Source: Macrococcoides bohemicum
Lineage (GTDB): Bacteria; Bacillota; Bacilli; Staphylococcales; Staphylococcaceae
DNA length: 64,000 nt
Direction: 5' to 3'
Assembly: GCF_003259675.1 (NCBI RefSeq)
Contig: NZ_PZJG01000005.1
Span: 113,498-177,497, forward strand
The notes below the pieces were generated by a model, which saw only the letters and a list, made by a program, of their open reading frames with translations, was not told the origin of the DNA and ran no database searches. Of the stretch, positions 48,065 to 59,834 are shown in pieces. Both the position numbers and the translations under genes were made by a program. The first letter of the stretch is position 1. Each line of letters starts with the position of its first letter.

Positions 48065-49402
48065 ATGGCTAAATACACTAAGGAAGATATTAAAAGATTT
48101 GCAGAGGAACAAAACGTACGTTATTTAAGATTACAATTTACTGATATTTTAGGAGCAATCAAGAACGTTGAGATTCCAATCAGTCAGTTAGACAAAGCAT
48201 TAGATAATGAAATGATGTTTGATGGATCATCTATTGAAGGTTTCGTACGCATTGAAGAATCTGATATGAAATTATATCCTGACTTAGATACTTGGGTAAT
48301 TTTCCCTTGGACATCTGATAAAGGTAAAGTAGCGCGTTTAATCTGTGATATTCATAAACCAGACGGCACACCATTTGCCGGAGACCCACGTTCTAACTTA
48401 AAACGCGTATTACAAGAAATGAGAGAGTTAGGATTTACAGATTTCAACTTAGGGCCAGAGCCGGAGTTCTTCCTTTTCAAATTAGATGAAAAAGGTGAAC
48501 CAACATTAGAATTAAATGACCAAGGTGGTTATTTCGATTTAGCACCAACCGACTTAGGTGAAAACTGCCGTCGTGATATCGTGCTTGAATTAGAAGATAT
48601 GGGCTTTGATATCGAAGCATCTCACCATGAAGTAGCACCTGGACAACATGAAATTGACTTTAAATATGCAGATGCGATTACAGCTTGTGATAACATTCAA
48701 ACATTCAAATTAGTAGTTAAGACAATTGCTCGTAAACATAATTTACATGCGACATTTATGCCGAAACCATTATTCGGTTTAAGTGGATCAGGAATGCACT
48801 TTAACGTGTCATTATTCAAAGGACCAAAAGAAAATGCGTTCTTTGATGAAAGTGGAGATATGCAGTTATCAGATGATGCGCGTCACTTCATCGCTGGTAT
48901 TATGAAACATGCGAGAGGATTTACTGCGGTATGTAACCCATTAGTTAACTCATACAAACGTTTAGTACCTGGATATGAAGCACCTGTATATGTTGCATGG
49001 AGTGGACAAAACCGTTCTCCATTAATTCGAATCCCATCATCTCGTGGTTTATCTACACGTGTTGAAGTACGTTCAGTAGATCCAGCAGCAAACCCATACA
49101 TGGCGTTAGCAGTAATTTTACAAGCTGGATTAGATGGTATTAAGAATAAATTAGAAGCACCAGCACCAGTAGATCAAAATATTTACGAAATGAACCGTGA
49201 AGAACGTGAATCTGTTGGTATCGAAGATTTACCATCAACTTTATATACTGCGATTAAAGCAATGCGTGAAGATGGCTTAATGAAAGAAGCATTAGGTGAG
49301 CATATTTACCGCCAATTCGTAAGATCAAAAGGCATTGAGTGGGACATGTATCGTCTACAAGTTTCTGAGTGGGAAATTGAGCAGTACTTAAAGCATTATT
49401 AA
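48065..49402 (+). CDS. glnA: Glutamine synthetase, type I-alpha
   Basis: The enzyme makes glutamine from glutamate, ammonia and ATP. It is a dodecamer of 445-residue subunits. The N-terminal beta-grasp holds the latch [11 protein letters not shown] (about residues 53-63). The catalytic core has [32 protein letters not shown] and [13 protein letters not shown]. The short length without the adenylylation-loop Tyr segment fits the feedback-inhibited Gram-positive type. The ATG at 48065 follows GGAGG; the ATG at 48053 lies ahead of it and would include the ribosome site. A strong terminator follows. Confidence 0.97.
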   Translation: MAKYTKEDIKRFAEEQNVRYLRLQFTDILGAIKNVEIPISQLDKALDNEMMFDGSSIEGFVRIEESDMKLYPDLDTWVIFPWTSDKGKVARLICDIHKPDGTPFAGDPRSNLKRVLQEMRELGFTDFNLGPEPEFFLFKLDEKGEPTLELNDQGGYFDLAPTDLGENCRRDIVLELEDMGFDIEASHHEVAPGQHEIDFKYADAITACDNIQTFKLVVKTIARKHNLHATFMPKPLFGLSGSGMHFNVSLFKGPKENAFFDESGDMQLSDDARHFIAGIMKHARGFTAVCNPLVNSYKRLVPGYEAPVYVAWSGQNRSPLIRIPSSRGLSTRVEVRSVDPAANPYMALAVILQAGLDGIKNKLEAPAPVDQNIYEMNREERESVGIEDLPSTLYTAIKAMREDGLMKEALGEHIYRQFVRSKGIEWDMYRLQVSEWEIEQYLKHY

Positions 49403-49411
49403 TATAGATTT

Positions 49412-49445
49412 AACCGCCAACAATAGTTGGCGGTTTGTTTTTTTT
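49412..49445 (+). terminator. Terminator of glnRA
   Basis: Perfect ten-base arms (49412-49421 and 49426-49435), GC-rich, loop AATA, followed by TGTTTTTTTT. Confidence 0.93.
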
Positions 49446-49804
49446 GATTATTTTTCTCAATTTTAACTTTCACAGCATTCTGGATATTTAATATTACGCC
49501 GTCATTTAAAGTTACATCCGTTTCTTTTTCGTCATTAAAAAAATAATTATTGTTTGCAATATCTATATATCTAATGTAAATGTTATTTTACACATTATGT
49601 GAAAGATTTACATAGAATTCACACTTAAATAGTATGATAATTTTAAAATAATAATATTATTAAAAATAATTAAAAAGGGTATATACATATTGAAACTATC
49701 CATAGATTAATATAGAATATGTTGAATGTGGCTAATTATTATTTATATTTATTATGAAAAATATAGAATTAATAGTTTATAAATAAATAAATGGAGGCAG
49801 CAAG
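49446..49804. other. AT-rich 360-bp intergenic region with clustered TGTRAA half-sites
   Basis: No open reading frame with a ribosome site is seen here. Between 49574 and 49624 several TGTRAA half-sites face each other: ATGTAAA (49574-49580) opposite TTTTACA (49586-49592), and ATGTGAA (49597-49603) opposite TTTACAT (49607-49613), then TTCACA (49618-49623). TATGAT at 49633-49638 may be a -10 element for the gene at 49805. The rest is A/T-rich sequence with no recognised structure. Confidence 0.4.
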
Positions 49805-50839
49805 ATGCCAGAAAAAATTAAAAAGCAATTTATTGCATATTCGGAAGCTGTTAAAGAAGACAGTCCTCTATATAGCTTTATTACAAAGCAAATCGCAGAA
49901 GAAGATAATTTAATGTTAAAGATAAAGCCTCATTTTTTTAATGCGCACTTTATTTCTTTATACTTATCTTCTGTGTTAAAACATTTATATATTTATGAAG
50001 ATCAGCTTCGAGAGTATTATTTAAACTTCACTAATAATCCGAAGAAACCTTCAAAAGAGATGATAAAAGCTTTTCTAACTTTTCAAGAATCTCATTTTTC
50101 TGATATTTTAAGTGACATTGAACGTTTTAACTTAAAGAAGAATATTGTAGAACGTTCTTCTGTGTTAGTTCCAGTTTTTCAACATATTATTAAGTTAAGT
50201 GGACAGGAACAATTTAATGTTGTAGAACTCGGTTCAAAGGGTGGATTATTGTTAAATTATGATTGGTATGGCTATACCTTTAATAAAAAAATAGAAATTG
50301 GTAATACGAAAGATTTTAATATTAAAGTAAAATTAAATGGTTATGACGAAGGGTTTGATATTTCAAATCTTGCACATCCACAAAAAAAGGTGGGTATCAC
50401 AAAAAATAAGATTGATTTAACGCTGGATGATGAGTATTTCTGGCTGATGAGTCTCTATTATCCAGAAGAGACAAAGCGACGTAAACATTTTATGAAAGCA
50501 CGTAAAGTATTTCTGGAACATCCTATAGAAATATTAGAAGGCGATGAACTTACGCTTTTACCAGATGTAGTTGCTACATTACCGGACGATGAAGCTGTTA
50601 TTTTATTTCATATTCATTTGACAAAGAATTGGTCAGATGATAAGAAGCAACAATTATTGGAGATAATAAGTGAATTTTCACAAACACACGAAATTTATCA
50701 TGTTCATCATCAAATTTTTAATAATGATATCTATTTGGATTCATTTGTTGAGGGTAAATTACAACGTCAAAAACTAGCACATTTTGATTTAAATGAATTG
50801 ACAATTGATTGGTTACATAATCAAAAAGTGATATTCTAG
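49805..50839 (+). CDS. DUF2332-family protein
   Basis: This 344-residue cytosolic protein resembles the DUF2332 family by its VVELGSKGGLLLNYDWYGYTF segment (about residues 139-159; the family pattern is an E-G-x-x-G-L-L-L-N loop followed by a Tyr-rich strand) and by the C-terminal VVATLPDDEAVILFHIHLT stretch. That loop resembles a methyltransferase-like nucleotide-binding turn, but no activity is established. It is a lone gene with a GGAGGCAGCAAG site before its ATG and a shared terminator with lysC after it. Its long AT-rich upstream region suggests independent regulation. Confidence 0.75.
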   Translation: MPEKIKKQFIAYSEAVKEDSPLYSFITKQIAEEDNLMLKIKPHFFNAHFISLYLSSVLKHLYIYEDQLREYYLNFTNNPKKPSKEMIKAFLTFQESHFSDILSDIERFNLKKNIVERSSVLVPVFQHIIKLSGQEQFNVVELGSKGGLLLNYDWYGYTFNKKIEIGNTKDFNIKVKLNGYDEGFDISNLAHPQKKVGITKNKIDLTLDDEYFWLMSLYYPEETKRRKHFMKARKVFLEHPIEILEGDELTLLPDVVATLPDDEAVILFHIHLTKNWSDDKKQQLLEIISEFSQTHEIYHVHHQIFNNDIYLDSFVEGKLQRQKLAHFDLNELTIDWLHNQKVIF

Positions 50840-50850
50840 ATTGAGTAAAA

Positions 50851-50877
50851 AACAGCGCATTTTTGCGCTGTTTTTTT
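50851..50877. terminator. Bidirectional terminator between the DUF2332 gene and lysC
   Basis: Nine-base arms (50851-50859 and 50864-50872) flanked by an A-run on the left and a T-run on the right, serving both converging genes. Confidence 0.9.
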
Positions 50878-52222
50878 ATGCCGTAAAATATGCATCATAA
50901 ATGGCTTGTACTGCTTTCGTTTCATCTGCTTCATCTATACCAAACATCATGCTAATTTCTGAAGACCCCTGATTGATCATCTTCAAGTTAATATTATTCT
51001 TTCTGAATGCTTCTGTCGCTTTATTTGCTGTACCAACCTGAGTTTTCATTCCTAGTCCAACAATCATGAGAATTGCAATATTCTCTTCTACAGAAATATC
51101 ATCAACATTAAGTTGATTTTTTATTTCAGTAATCAGTTCATACAAATTATCGTTAAACTTATTTTTTCTAATGATTAAACTGATATCATCAATACCAGAT
51201 GGCATATGTTCATAAGAAATATGATTGTCTTCAAGTATCGTTAATAACTTTCTTGTGAAACCTATTTCTCTATTCATTAAATACTTAGTCATATTTATAC
51301 TAACAAAGCCAGAATCACAACTTACACCGACAACGCCACTTGAAGCTCTTGATTTAGTAATCATCGTTCCAGGATGGTCTGGATCGTTTGTATTTTTAAT
51401 ATTCACGGGTATACCTTCTTTGTATAATGGCATTAATGCTTCGTCATGAAAAACATTGAACCCAGCATATGAAAGTTCGCGCATTTCTGCATATGTTAAG
51501 TTGTGTATGGAAGCTGGATTTTCCACTATATTAGGGTTGGCGGCAAAAATTCCTGAAACATCTGTGAAATTTTCATATATTTCAGCATGAACACTTCTTG
51601 ATATTATTGCACCTGTAATATCACTTCCACCTCTGGAGAAAGTAACACGATCTCCGTTTTCATTTACACCAAAAAATCCTGGAATAATTATTTTTCCTGC
51701 GATGTTTTGAATTACTTTATAAATTTTTTCGAAGCTATCATCATTAATAATCGCGTTACCAGGTTCGTCTGATACGATCATATTTAATGCTTTCGGAGAT
51801 AGATAAGTTGTTTTTATACCATTTTGATTATTATAAGCTGCAATGAGCTGTGCATTAAAATCTTCACCTGAACTTTTTATTGCATCAAGTAATCGTAATG
51901 GCTGATTATTATATTTTTGTATAAAGTCCAGAAGTTGTGTATTAAAAAGAGGGGTTAATGTTGTAGTTAATCCTAATTCATTTTCGATACTTTCAAAACG
52001 GTGAAGAATATCATTTAATTCATTGTCATATTTTTCACATAACAGTACTTTATCGTATAATTGAATTAATAAATCAGTCACTTTTATATCATCTGAATTT
52101 CTCTTGCCTGGTGCAGAAACAATTACAATTTTTCTCTGTTCTTCTTGATTTATTATATTTAGGATTTTCTTTATTTGCTGAGCGTTTGCAACGCTACTAC
52201 CTCCAAATTTACATACGATCAT
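50876..52222 (-). CDS. lysC: Aspartate kinase
   Basis: The enzyme phosphorylates aspartate in the first step toward lysine, threonine and methionine. This 448-residue monofunctional enzyme begins MIVCKFGGSSVAN, with the kinase signature FSRGGSDITGA (about residues 190-200) and two C-terminal ACT domains (GDISVEENIAILMIVGLGM-like region about 370 onwards; KMINQGSSEISMMFGIDE) for feedback control. The ATG at 52222 was chosen because AAGAGAG lies nine bases away; the upstream GTG at 52231 adjoins that site. It is divergent from hom-thrC-thrB, and that placement favours a role in threonine synthesis. Confidence 0.94.
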   Translation of the reverse strand: MIVCKFGGSSVANAQQIKKILNIINQEEQRKIVIVSAPGKRNSDDIKVTDLLIQLYDKVLLCEKYDNELNDILHRFESIENELGLTTTLTPLFNTQLLDFIQKYNNQPLRLLDAIKSSGEDFNAQLIAAYNNQNGIKTTYLSPKALNMIVSDEPGNAIINDDSFEKIYKVIQNIAGKIIIPGFFGVNENGDRVTFSRGGSDITGAIISRSVHAEIYENFTDVSGIFAANPNIVENPASIHNLTYAEMRELSYAGFNVFHDEALMPLYKEGIPVNIKNTNDPDHPGTMITKSRASSGVVGVSCDSGFVSINMTKYLMNREIGFTRKLLTILEDNHISYEHMPSGIDDISLIIRKNKFNDNLYELITEIKNQLNVDDISVEENIAILMIVGLGMKTQVGTANKATEAFRKNNINLKMINQGSSEISMMFGIDEADETKAVQAIYDAYFTA

Positions 52223-52254
52223 TAACAACACTCTCTTCTTTTTGTATTTTAAGC

Positions 52255-52303
52255 TTTACTTTATTAATGACTTAGTTATACTATAAATATAAATCTTTTT
52301 CAA
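52255..52303. promoter_or_regulatory. Overlapping divergent promoters of lysC and hom
   Basis: For hom on the plus strand: TTTACT 52255-52260, 16-base spacer, TATACT 52277-52282. For lysC on the minus strand: TTGAAA (52303-52298), 17-base spacer, TATAAC (52280-52275). The two -10 elements overlap. Confidence 0.6.
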
Positions 52304-52341
52304 GAGTACAACTGTATTTTTGAGAAAAACAGGAGGTTGCT

Positions 52342-53577
52342 ATGAAACAATTAAAGATTGGTTTACTCGGTTTAGGGACAGTAGGAACAGGTGTTGTTCG
52401 TATCATCGAAGAAAATAAAGAACAAATTAAAGAAAAATTAAATACTGAATTAATTATCACCGCTATTGGTGTTCATAATATAAATAAACAACGCGATATA
52501 GAGGTAGATCAATATCATTTAACAACAGAATTAAGATCAATCGTGAATAGTGATATTGATATTCTTATCGAAGTGATGGGTGGTATTGATGGCACATATG
52601 AGCTAATAAAAACAGCATTACAGAATAAAATTCATGTAATTACTGCAAATAAAGATTTGCTTGCAGATCGATTAGAATCATTAGAAAATGCTTCTCGTGA
52701 ATCAGGTGTCTCATTAAAATACGAAGCAGCAGTAGCTGGAGGTATTCCAATTATCAATGCGTTGAACTACGGTTTAAGTGCAAATGGTATTACGCATTTT
52801 ATGGGTATATTTAATGGAACAAGTAATTTTATTTTAAGTAAGATGAGTAATGAAGGACAGTCTTATGAAGAAGCTTTGAAAATTGCTACTGAATTAGGAT
52901 ATGCCGAAGCAGATCCAACAGCAGATGTCGATGGTATCGATGCGCAAAGAAAAGTAGTGATTATGAGCTACTTAGCGTTTAATCAGTTCAATAAATTACA
53001 GGATTGTTCTGTAGAAGGTATTCGAGAAGTGCGCTTAAGTCATATAGATCTGGCAAAACAACTTGGATATCGCATAAAATTAATCGGTAACGGTTTATAT
53101 GATGGAAAACAAGCTAAGTTATCTGTTGCACCAACAGCTATTCCACATTTTCACCAATTAGCACATGTTGAAAATGAATATAACGCAATCTATATTGACG
53201 GCAATGCTGTAGGTGACACGATGTATTATGGTAAAGGCGCTGGAAGTCTTGCTACTGGTAGTGCCGTAGTCAGTGATTTACTACATATTATTGAAATGAT
53301 TGATACTGATAATCATAATTTACCGCTTCATCTTGAAGTAAATACTAAAGCGGTACAATCTAATCAATCATACAATATGCTGCTAATGATTGATTTATTT
53401 GCTGATAGTAATGTCGAAACAATATTAAAGGATATCAAACATTCTCGTTATATCGTTCAGGACGGCATTGTTGCACTTGAATGTAATGAATTAAATGCAC
53501 AGGATTATGAGATGATTAAAGAATATTTAGGTCAGTTAAATGAAATATACAAAATATACAGAATCGAAGGTGTTTAG
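52342..53577 (+). CDS. hom: Homoserine dehydrogenase
   Basis: The enzyme reduces aspartate semialdehyde to homoserine. The 411-residue protein has the NAD(P) loop [13 protein letters not shown] (about residues 7-19), [10 protein letters not shown] (about 97), [13 protein letters not shown] and the catalytic stretch [14 protein letters not shown] followed by [21 protein letters not shown]-terminal ACT-like domain (about 330-405) looks degenerate. It is the first gene of hom-thrC-thrB and overlaps nothing, but thrC begins one base after its stop. Confidence 0.96.
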   Translation: MKQLKIGLLGLGTVGTGVVRIIEENKEQIKEKLNTELIITAIGVHNINKQRDIEVDQYHLTTELRSIVNSDIDILIEVMGGIDGTYELIKTALQNKIHVITANKDLLADRLESLENASRESGVSLKYEAAVAGGIPIINALNYGLSANGITHFMGIFNGTSNFILSKMSNEGQSYEEALKIATELGYAEADPTADVDGIDAQRKVVIMSYLAFNQFNKLQDCSVEGIREVRLSHIDLAKQLGYRIKLIGNGLYDGKQAKLSVAPTAIPHFHQLAHVENEYNAIYIDGNAVGDTMYYGKGAGSLATGSAVVSDLLHIIEMIDTDNHNLPLHLEVNTKAVQSNQSYNMLLMIDLFADSNVETILKDIKHSRYIVQDGIVALECNELNAQDYEMIKEYLGQLNEIYKIYRIEGV

Positions 53578-53578
53578 C

Positions 53579-54640
53579 ATGAAAAGATGGAATGGATTAC
53601 TGGAAGAATACAAAGCCTATTTACCGATAAATGAAAATACACCATTACTAACATTGAATGAAGGAGGAACGCCATTAATTCATATGCCATATCTTTCTGA
53701 AATATTAGAGAATGAAGTGTATGTAAAAGTAGAAGGTGCTAATCCTACGGGTTCTTTTAAAGATAGAGGTATGGTAATGGCGGTCGCAAAAGCGAAAGAA
53801 GAAGGTAAGGAAATCGTTATCTGTGCATCGACTGGTAATACTTCAGCATCTGCTGCAGCTTATGCAGCTCGTGCTGGATTAAAGACTGTTGTTGTCATTC
53901 CTGAAGGTAAGATTGCCATGGGTAAACTTGCACAGGCTATTATTTATGGTGCCGAAATTGTATCGATTGAAGGCAACTTTGATGAAGCGTTAAATATCGT
54001 TAGAAAAGTGAGTGAAATAAGAGATGATATCGCACTTGTAAATTCAGTTAATCCATATCGTCTTGAAGGACAAAAAACTGCTGCTTTTGAAGTGATAGAG
54101 CAACTTGGTGGATCACCTGATATTTTGGCAATACCAGTAGGTAATGCCGGAAATATTTCTGCATACTGGAAAGGTTTTAAAGAATATGCAGAGAAGCATA
54201 ATACTTCATTGCCACAAATGTTTGGTTTTCAGGCTGAAGGGGCAGCACCTATTGTTAAAGGCCATGTCATTGATAAGCCGGAGACAATTGCTACTGCGAT
54301 ACGAATAGGAAATCCTGCCAGTTGGAAACTAGCTGAAAATGCACGTGATGAATCTTCAGGCTTAATCGATGCAGTTACTGATGAAGAAATATTAGATGCT
54401 TATCAATTAATTACGAGTAAAGAAGGCGTATTTGCAGAACCTGGTAGTAACGCAAGCATCGCTGGATTAATTAAGATGCATAAAGAAGGTAAACTTCCGA
54501 AAGGCAAACGAATCGTCGCAGTATTGACGGGTAACGGACTGAAAGACCCACAAACAGCGATAGATACAATCGAAGTTCAACCTAAAGTATTAAAGAATAA
54601 AGAAGCAGCAATAATAAAATATATAGAGTCGGTGATTTAA
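53579..54640 (+). CDS. thrC: Threonine synthase
   Basis: This PLP enzyme turns phosphohomoserine into threonine. The 353-residue protein has the lysine loop [13 protein letters not shown] (Lys about residue 60), the phosphate-binding [15 protein letters not shown] segment and [14 protein letters not shown]. The ATG at 53579 (MKRWNGLL) follows the hom stop, with GAAGGTG inside the end of hom as ribosome site; an upstream in-frame ATG at 53540 lies within hom. Its stop adjoins the thrB start. Confidence 0.96.
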   Translation: MKRWNGLLEEYKAYLPINENTPLLTLNEGGTPLIHMPYLSEILENEVYVKVEGANPTGSFKDRGMVMAVAKAKEEGKEIVICASTGNTSASAAAYAARAGLKTVVVIPEGKIAMGKLAQAIIYGAEIVSIEGNFDEALNIVRKVSEIRDDIALVNSVNPYRLEGQKTAAFEVIEQLGGSPDILAIPVGNAGNISAYWKGFKEYAEKHNTSLPQMFGFQAEGAAPIVKGHVIDKPETIATAIRIGNPASWKLAENARDESSGLIDAVTDEEILDAYQLITSKEGVFAEPGSNASIAGLIKMHKEGKLPKGKRIVAVLTGNGLKDPQTAIDTIEVQPKVLKNKEAAIIKYIESVI

Positions 54641-55525
54641 ATGTTATATATAAAAGTGCCCGCATCTACATCAAATTTAGGCCCTGGATTTGATTCATTG
54701 GGGATGGCGGTTAACCTATATTTAGAGTTAGAAGTTTCAGAAAATGATGTTTGGGATATTCAGCACTTTGGTGAGGAACTTGCAGATTTAGAAAATAATG
54801 AAGAACACTATATTCGTAAATACTGTGCATATTTTATGGAGAAATTTAATTTACAAACTAAAGCCTTTTCTGTTGTAATGCATACAGATATCCCTTTAGC
54901 AAGAGGGTTAGGGAGTTCAGGATCGGCATTAATTGCGAGTCTTGAAATCATTGATTACTTTTATGGACTAAATTTGTCGAAAGAGGAGAAAGTAAGTCTG
55001 TTATCTGAAATTGAAGGCCATCCGGATAATGTTGCACCAAGTGTATTGGGTGGTGTTGTGGTTGGTTATTATAATGCGCATCTCAATACTACAAGAACAT
55101 TGCAGGTTCCAGTTATTGAATGGCCAATTATGGTGGTTATTCCGGATTATGAACTAAAAACAAGTGAAGCACGTGAAGCCTTACCTGAAAGCTTACAATA
55201 TAGTAAAGCTGTTGAAGCGGGTGCAATTGGAAATATGCTTATTGCAGCATTGTACGCAAAAGATTACGTTACTGCCGGTCAAATGATGATGCAGGATGTT
55301 TACCATGAGCCATATCGCAAACATTTAGTACCACATTATGAAATGGTGAGAGCAGCAATTAGCGGGGATTGTTATGCATTTTTAAGTGGTGCAGGTCCAT
55401 CCATCTTCGTCGTATGTCACCCAGATCATTTCAATGAAAACTTTAAACAACTCAATCAGTTACAAAATTGTGAAGTTAAACACATTCAAGTAGATGTTAA
55501 TGGTGTTATTGCATACGAAAAATAA
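54641..55525 (+). CDS. thrB: Homoserine kinase
   Basis: The enzyme phosphorylates homoserine before ThrC acts. This GHMP-family kinase has 294 residues, with the N-terminal VPASTSNLGPGFDSLGMAVN segment, the ATP loop PLARGLGSSGSALIA (about residues 86-100) and the C-terminal LSGAGPSIFVV. It begins on the base after the thrC stop. The three genes hom, thrC and thrB complete the path from aspartate semialdehyde to threonine. Confidence 0.96.
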   Translation: MLYIKVPASTSNLGPGFDSLGMAVNLYLELEVSENDVWDIQHFGEELADLENNEEHYIRKYCAYFMEKFNLQTKAFSVVMHTDIPLARGLGSSGSALIASLEIIDYFYGLNLSKEEKVSLLSEIEGHPDNVAPSVLGGVVVGYYNAHLNTTRTLQVPVIEWPIMVVIPDYELKTSEAREALPESLQYSKAVEAGAIGNMLIAALYAKDYVTAGQMMMQDVYHEPYRKHLVPHYEMVRAAISGDCYAFLSGAGPSIFVVCHPDHFNENFKQLNQLQNCEVKHIQVDVNGVIAYEK

Positions 55526-55572
55526 CCATTTTATGATACGATAACTGTATTAAATGATTTGGAGTGAAGAAA

Positions 55573-56373
55573 ATGTTATATAAAATGATTGTTTTAGATA
55601 TGGATGATACACTTTTAACATCTGACAATACTATTCTTGATTCAACGAAAGATGTCTTGATAGAAGCGCAGGAAAAAGGTATCAAAGTTGTGCTTGCATC
55701 TGGCCGACCAACTGGTGGTATGCTTGATGCTGCAAAACAATTGAAACTTGCTGAATATGGATCATATATCTTAAGTTATAATGGGGCTGAAGTGACAGAT
55801 ATGCAAACAGGAGAACGTATTGCAGAGACATATGTCAGCAAAGCATCGTTCGATGAAGTTTATGATTACTTAAAGGCGCATGATGTCTTTGTATTAACAT
55901 ATATCGATAACACAATCGTTTACGAAGGTACACATGAATATATGAATGTTGAACATGAATTAACAGGTCTTCCGATGCAACCTGTTGATAACTTAAAAGC
56001 ATTTGTACAAAGTAACGTTCCGAAATTAATGGGTGTTGATGACATCGATAGAATTAGTGCGATGAACGAGACAATAGGTGGTAGATTTAACGATGATATC
56101 CATGCTACAACTTCTAAACCATTCTTCCTTGAGTTTATGAATAAAGATGTATCTAAAGGTAAAGTTTTAAAACAGCTCGTTGATAAGTTAGACATTAAAC
56201 CGAGTGAGGTTATGGCTTTCGGAGATAGTAATAACGATAAGGATATGCTTGAACTTGCAGGACTTGGGGTTGCGATGGGTAATGCAAATGACAGTATTAA
56301 AGCAATCGCGGATGTAATTACAGACGATCATAATCAGGATGGAATCGCACGCATTGTTAAACAATATCTATAA
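55573..56373 (+). CDS. Cof-type HAD-superfamily phosphatase
   Basis: This 266-residue protein of the HAD superfamily, subclass IIB (Cof/YidA type), has the nucleophile motif VLDMDDTLL (about residues 6-14), LASGRPTGG as motif II, LSYNGAEVTD, a C2 cap domain, and the C-terminal MAFGDSNNDKDMLELAG motif. Substrates of this group are usually sugar phosphates or flavin/nucleotide phosphates. The ATG at 55573 sits eight bases after GGAG; the GTG at 55564 overlaps that site. It follows thrB with a short gap and may be separately transcribed. Confidence 0.93.
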   Translation: MLYKMIVLDMDDTLLTSDNTILDSTKDVLIEAQEKGIKVVLASGRPTGGMLDAAKQLKLAEYGSYILSYNGAEVTDMQTGERIAETYVSKASFDEVYDYLKAHDVFVLTYIDNTIVYEGTHEYMNVEHELTGLPMQPVDNLKAFVQSNVPKLMGVDDIDRISAMNETIGGRFNDDIHATTSKPFFLEFMNKDVSKGKVLKQLVDKLDIKPSEVMAFGDSNNDKDMLELAGLGVAMGNANDSIKAIADVITDDHNQDGIARIVKQYL

Positions 56374-56375
56374 TA

Positions 56376-56416
56376 AAAAAACGCAGGTCATTAAATTAAT
56401 AATGACCTGTTTTTTT
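56376..56416. terminator. Bidirectional terminator between the HAD gene and panE
   Basis: CAGGTCATTA (56384-56393) pairs with TAATGACCTG (56400-56409), flanked by A-run and T-run, so it can serve both converging genes. Confidence 0.9.
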
Positions 56417-57278
56417 ATCGATTATACTGATACCCTTTTAATAGTGCATAAACGATGTCTAGTGTAGGGGTACTTAATTGATGATGTCTTGCACGCTCAT
56501 AAATATATCCCTGAATAAACTCATATTCTGTTAATGCATTTGCTAGTACATCATAATACATAGATGTGCCCATATGATCAGGATAGCCCTTATATATACT
56601 GATTATTTCATCTATCGTATCATCGTTAAATGACAATCCGTCTTTATTTGCCACTGTGATACCTTCTTTTAATAACTGAATTAAAGCCTGATTAACTTCC
56701 TCTACTTTTAATATTTGTGCGGTATTTTTCGTTAATGCCGTCATTGAGTTGATGCCGAGATTAACAAGCAGTTTAAACCAGATTTGTTGAAGATATTCAT
56801 CGCTAATAGATATATCAAGGTCTGTATTTAGAAATATCGATTGCAGTTTTTTTGTATGCACATTGTTCGGCAATACAAGTCGATTATCTCTAAAATATAT
56901 TACGATATCATCTTTTTTCTGTCCGCTAATATAGACGACTGCATGGAAGGTGTTAGGATGCGTTATTCGCTCTGTTTGAGAGTAACCATTCTGGCAAATG
57001 ATAATAATTGTTTCAGGGTGCGTTATATTATCAATATAGGGTATGATGTCTTTTAATGTATATGCTTTTGTTGTAATAAATATGACATCGTATTTTTTAG
57101 ATGATTCTATTAGCATTTGTGTATTGTAGGGTAACGATATTTTTTTATTATCTATTTGTAAGTTGATGCCTCTGTTTTTTGTCGCAAATATATCGATATT
57201 AAGAGATTTATCGTTTGATATGAGATGCAGTATAATACTTCCGACAGCACCAGCACCAATAATTGCTATATTCTTCAT
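56415..57278 (-). CDS. panE: 2-dehydropantoate 2-reductase
   Basis: The enzyme reduces ketopantoate to pantoate with NADPH. The protein has about 287 residues, the nucleotide loop IIGAGAVGSI (about residues 5-14), the KAYTLKD segment (KxY near 72), FKLLVNLGINSMTAL (catalytic Lys about 176) and the family C-terminal helix bundle with DHMGTSMYYD. Two adjacent ATG codons (57281, 57278) follow GAGGAG; the second gives the better spacing. It is divergent from panBCD, so all four pantoate/beta-alanine genes sit together. Confidence 0.92.
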   Translation of the reverse strand: MKNIAIIGAGAVGSIILHLISNDKSLNIDIFATKNRGINLQIDNKKISLPYNTQMLIESSKKYDVIFITTKAYTLKDIIPYIDNITHPETIIIICQNGYSQTERITHPNTFHAVVYISGQKKDDIVIYFRDNRLVLPNNVHTKKLQSIFLNTDLDISISDEYLQQIWFKLLVNLGINSMTALTKNTAQILKVEEVNQALIQLLKEGITVANKDGLSFNDDTIDEIISIYKGYPDHMGTSMYYDVLANALTEYEFIQGYIYERARHHQLSTPTLDIVYALLKGYQYNR

Positions 57279-57331
57279 CATAATTCTCCTCGTATAATAA
57301 ATTATTTCACTAATATATTATTATATTAAAC

Positions 57332-57360
57332 TATACACATAATCCTTTACACACTATAAT
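57332..57360 (+). promoter_or_regulatory. Probable promoter of panBCD
   Basis: TATACA at 57332-57337 and a consensus TATAAT at 57355-57360 with a 17-base spacer. Confidence 0.5.
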
Positions 57361-57390
57361 GTATATACTATCAAAAAAGGTGTGAAGAAT

Positions 57391-59069
<1,679 letters not shown>

Positions 59070-59453
59070 GTGATTAGAACAATGATGAACGGTAAAATTC
59101 ACCGTGCACGCGTTACAGAAGCAAATTTAAACTATGTTGGTAGCATTACTATTGATCAGGACATATTGGATGCAGTAGACATTTTACCAAATGAAAAAGT
59201 ACAAATCGTCAATAATAATAACGGTGCTCGTCTTGAAACATATGTTATATCTGGAGAAAGAGGAAGTGGCGTTGTTTGTTTAAATGGTGCGGCAGCCCGA
59301 TTAGTACAAGTTGATGATATTATTATCATTATTTCTTATGCACAATTAAACGAAGAAGAATTGAAACATCACGAACCCAAAGTAGTGGTGATGGATGAGA
59401 ATAATAAGATTAAATCATTGCTGCATGAAACTGCACATACAATCGTTTTATAA
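59070..59453 (+). CDS. panD: Aspartate 1-decarboxylase precursor
   Basis: PanD makes beta-alanine from aspartate. The 127-residue pro-enzyme has the self-cleavage site Gly24-Ser25 in NYVGSITID, which creates the pyruvoyl group, and the conserved Tyr/Asn segments [11 protein letters not shown] and IIISYAQL. The GTG start adjoins the panC stop, so panBCD is one operon. With panE opposite, the cell can make pantothenate from ketoisovalerate and aspartate. Confidence 0.97.
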   Translation: MIRTMMNGKIHRARVTEANLNYVGSITIDQDILDAVDILPNEKVQIVNNNNGARLETYVISGERGSGVVCLNGAAARLVQVDDIIIIISYAQLNEEELKHHEPKVVVMDENNKIKSLLHETAHTIVL

Positions 59454-59485
59454 ATAAAGAGACGTCTTATGACGTCTCTTTATTT
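59452..59485. terminator. Bidirectional terminator between panD and the small minus-strand gene
   Basis: A perfect 15-bp stem (59452-59466 with 59471-59485) with loop TTAT, A-rich on one side and T-rich on the other. Confidence 0.9.
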
Positions 59486-59797
59486 TGGAGTATGAGTCCA
59501 TGTATTGCTGCCACGTAGTCGTTTCGTATGCGCGAAAAGATTGTCAGCAGCATAATCTTCGTTTGTATATACTGAAATATCATAAAATACCATATGATCT
59601 TCAAATGGTTCAGAGAGATAAGTATCTTTTAAATGTTCAAATAAACGGTGCATTGCAGTAATATCTAAACTTGAATATTCTCTTAATATTTTTTTGATGA
59701 TTTGCCCATTCTTTTCGTAGACACCTTGTACGACGATAACAAATTTTTCATCTGTTTTTAATACATTATCAAATAGGTTCGTTTGTCCTGCACTCAT
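59480..59797 (-). CDS. Unknown small protein (105 aa)
   Basis: I cannot assign a family. The protein is soluble, without signal peptide or membrane helix. The sequence has a beta-strand-like segment (EKFVIVVQGVYEKNGQIIKK), a helix (DITAMHRLFEHLKDTYLSE) and a Thr/Arg-rich tail. The ATG at 59797 was chosen because AAGGAG lies eight bases before it; the GTG at 59806 lies inside that spacer. A TATAAT-like element (minus strand, 59827-59822) and a 33-bp perfect palindrome lie upstream. Function is unknown. Confidence 0.78.
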   Translation of the reverse strand: MSAGQTNLFDNVLKTDEKFVIVVQGVYEKNGQIIKKILREYSSLDITAMHRLFEHLKDTYLSEPFEDHMVFYDISVYTNEDYAADNLFAHTKRLRGSNTWTHTPK

Positions 59798-59834
59798 CCT
59801 AATCACTCCTTTGTTACTTTAATTATACAAAGAA

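Noticed and set aside
52310..52330. CodY-box-like sequence upstream of hom
   Set aside because: ATTTTTGAGAAAAA differs from AATTTTCWGAAAATT at about four positions and is close to what AT-rich sequence gives by chance.
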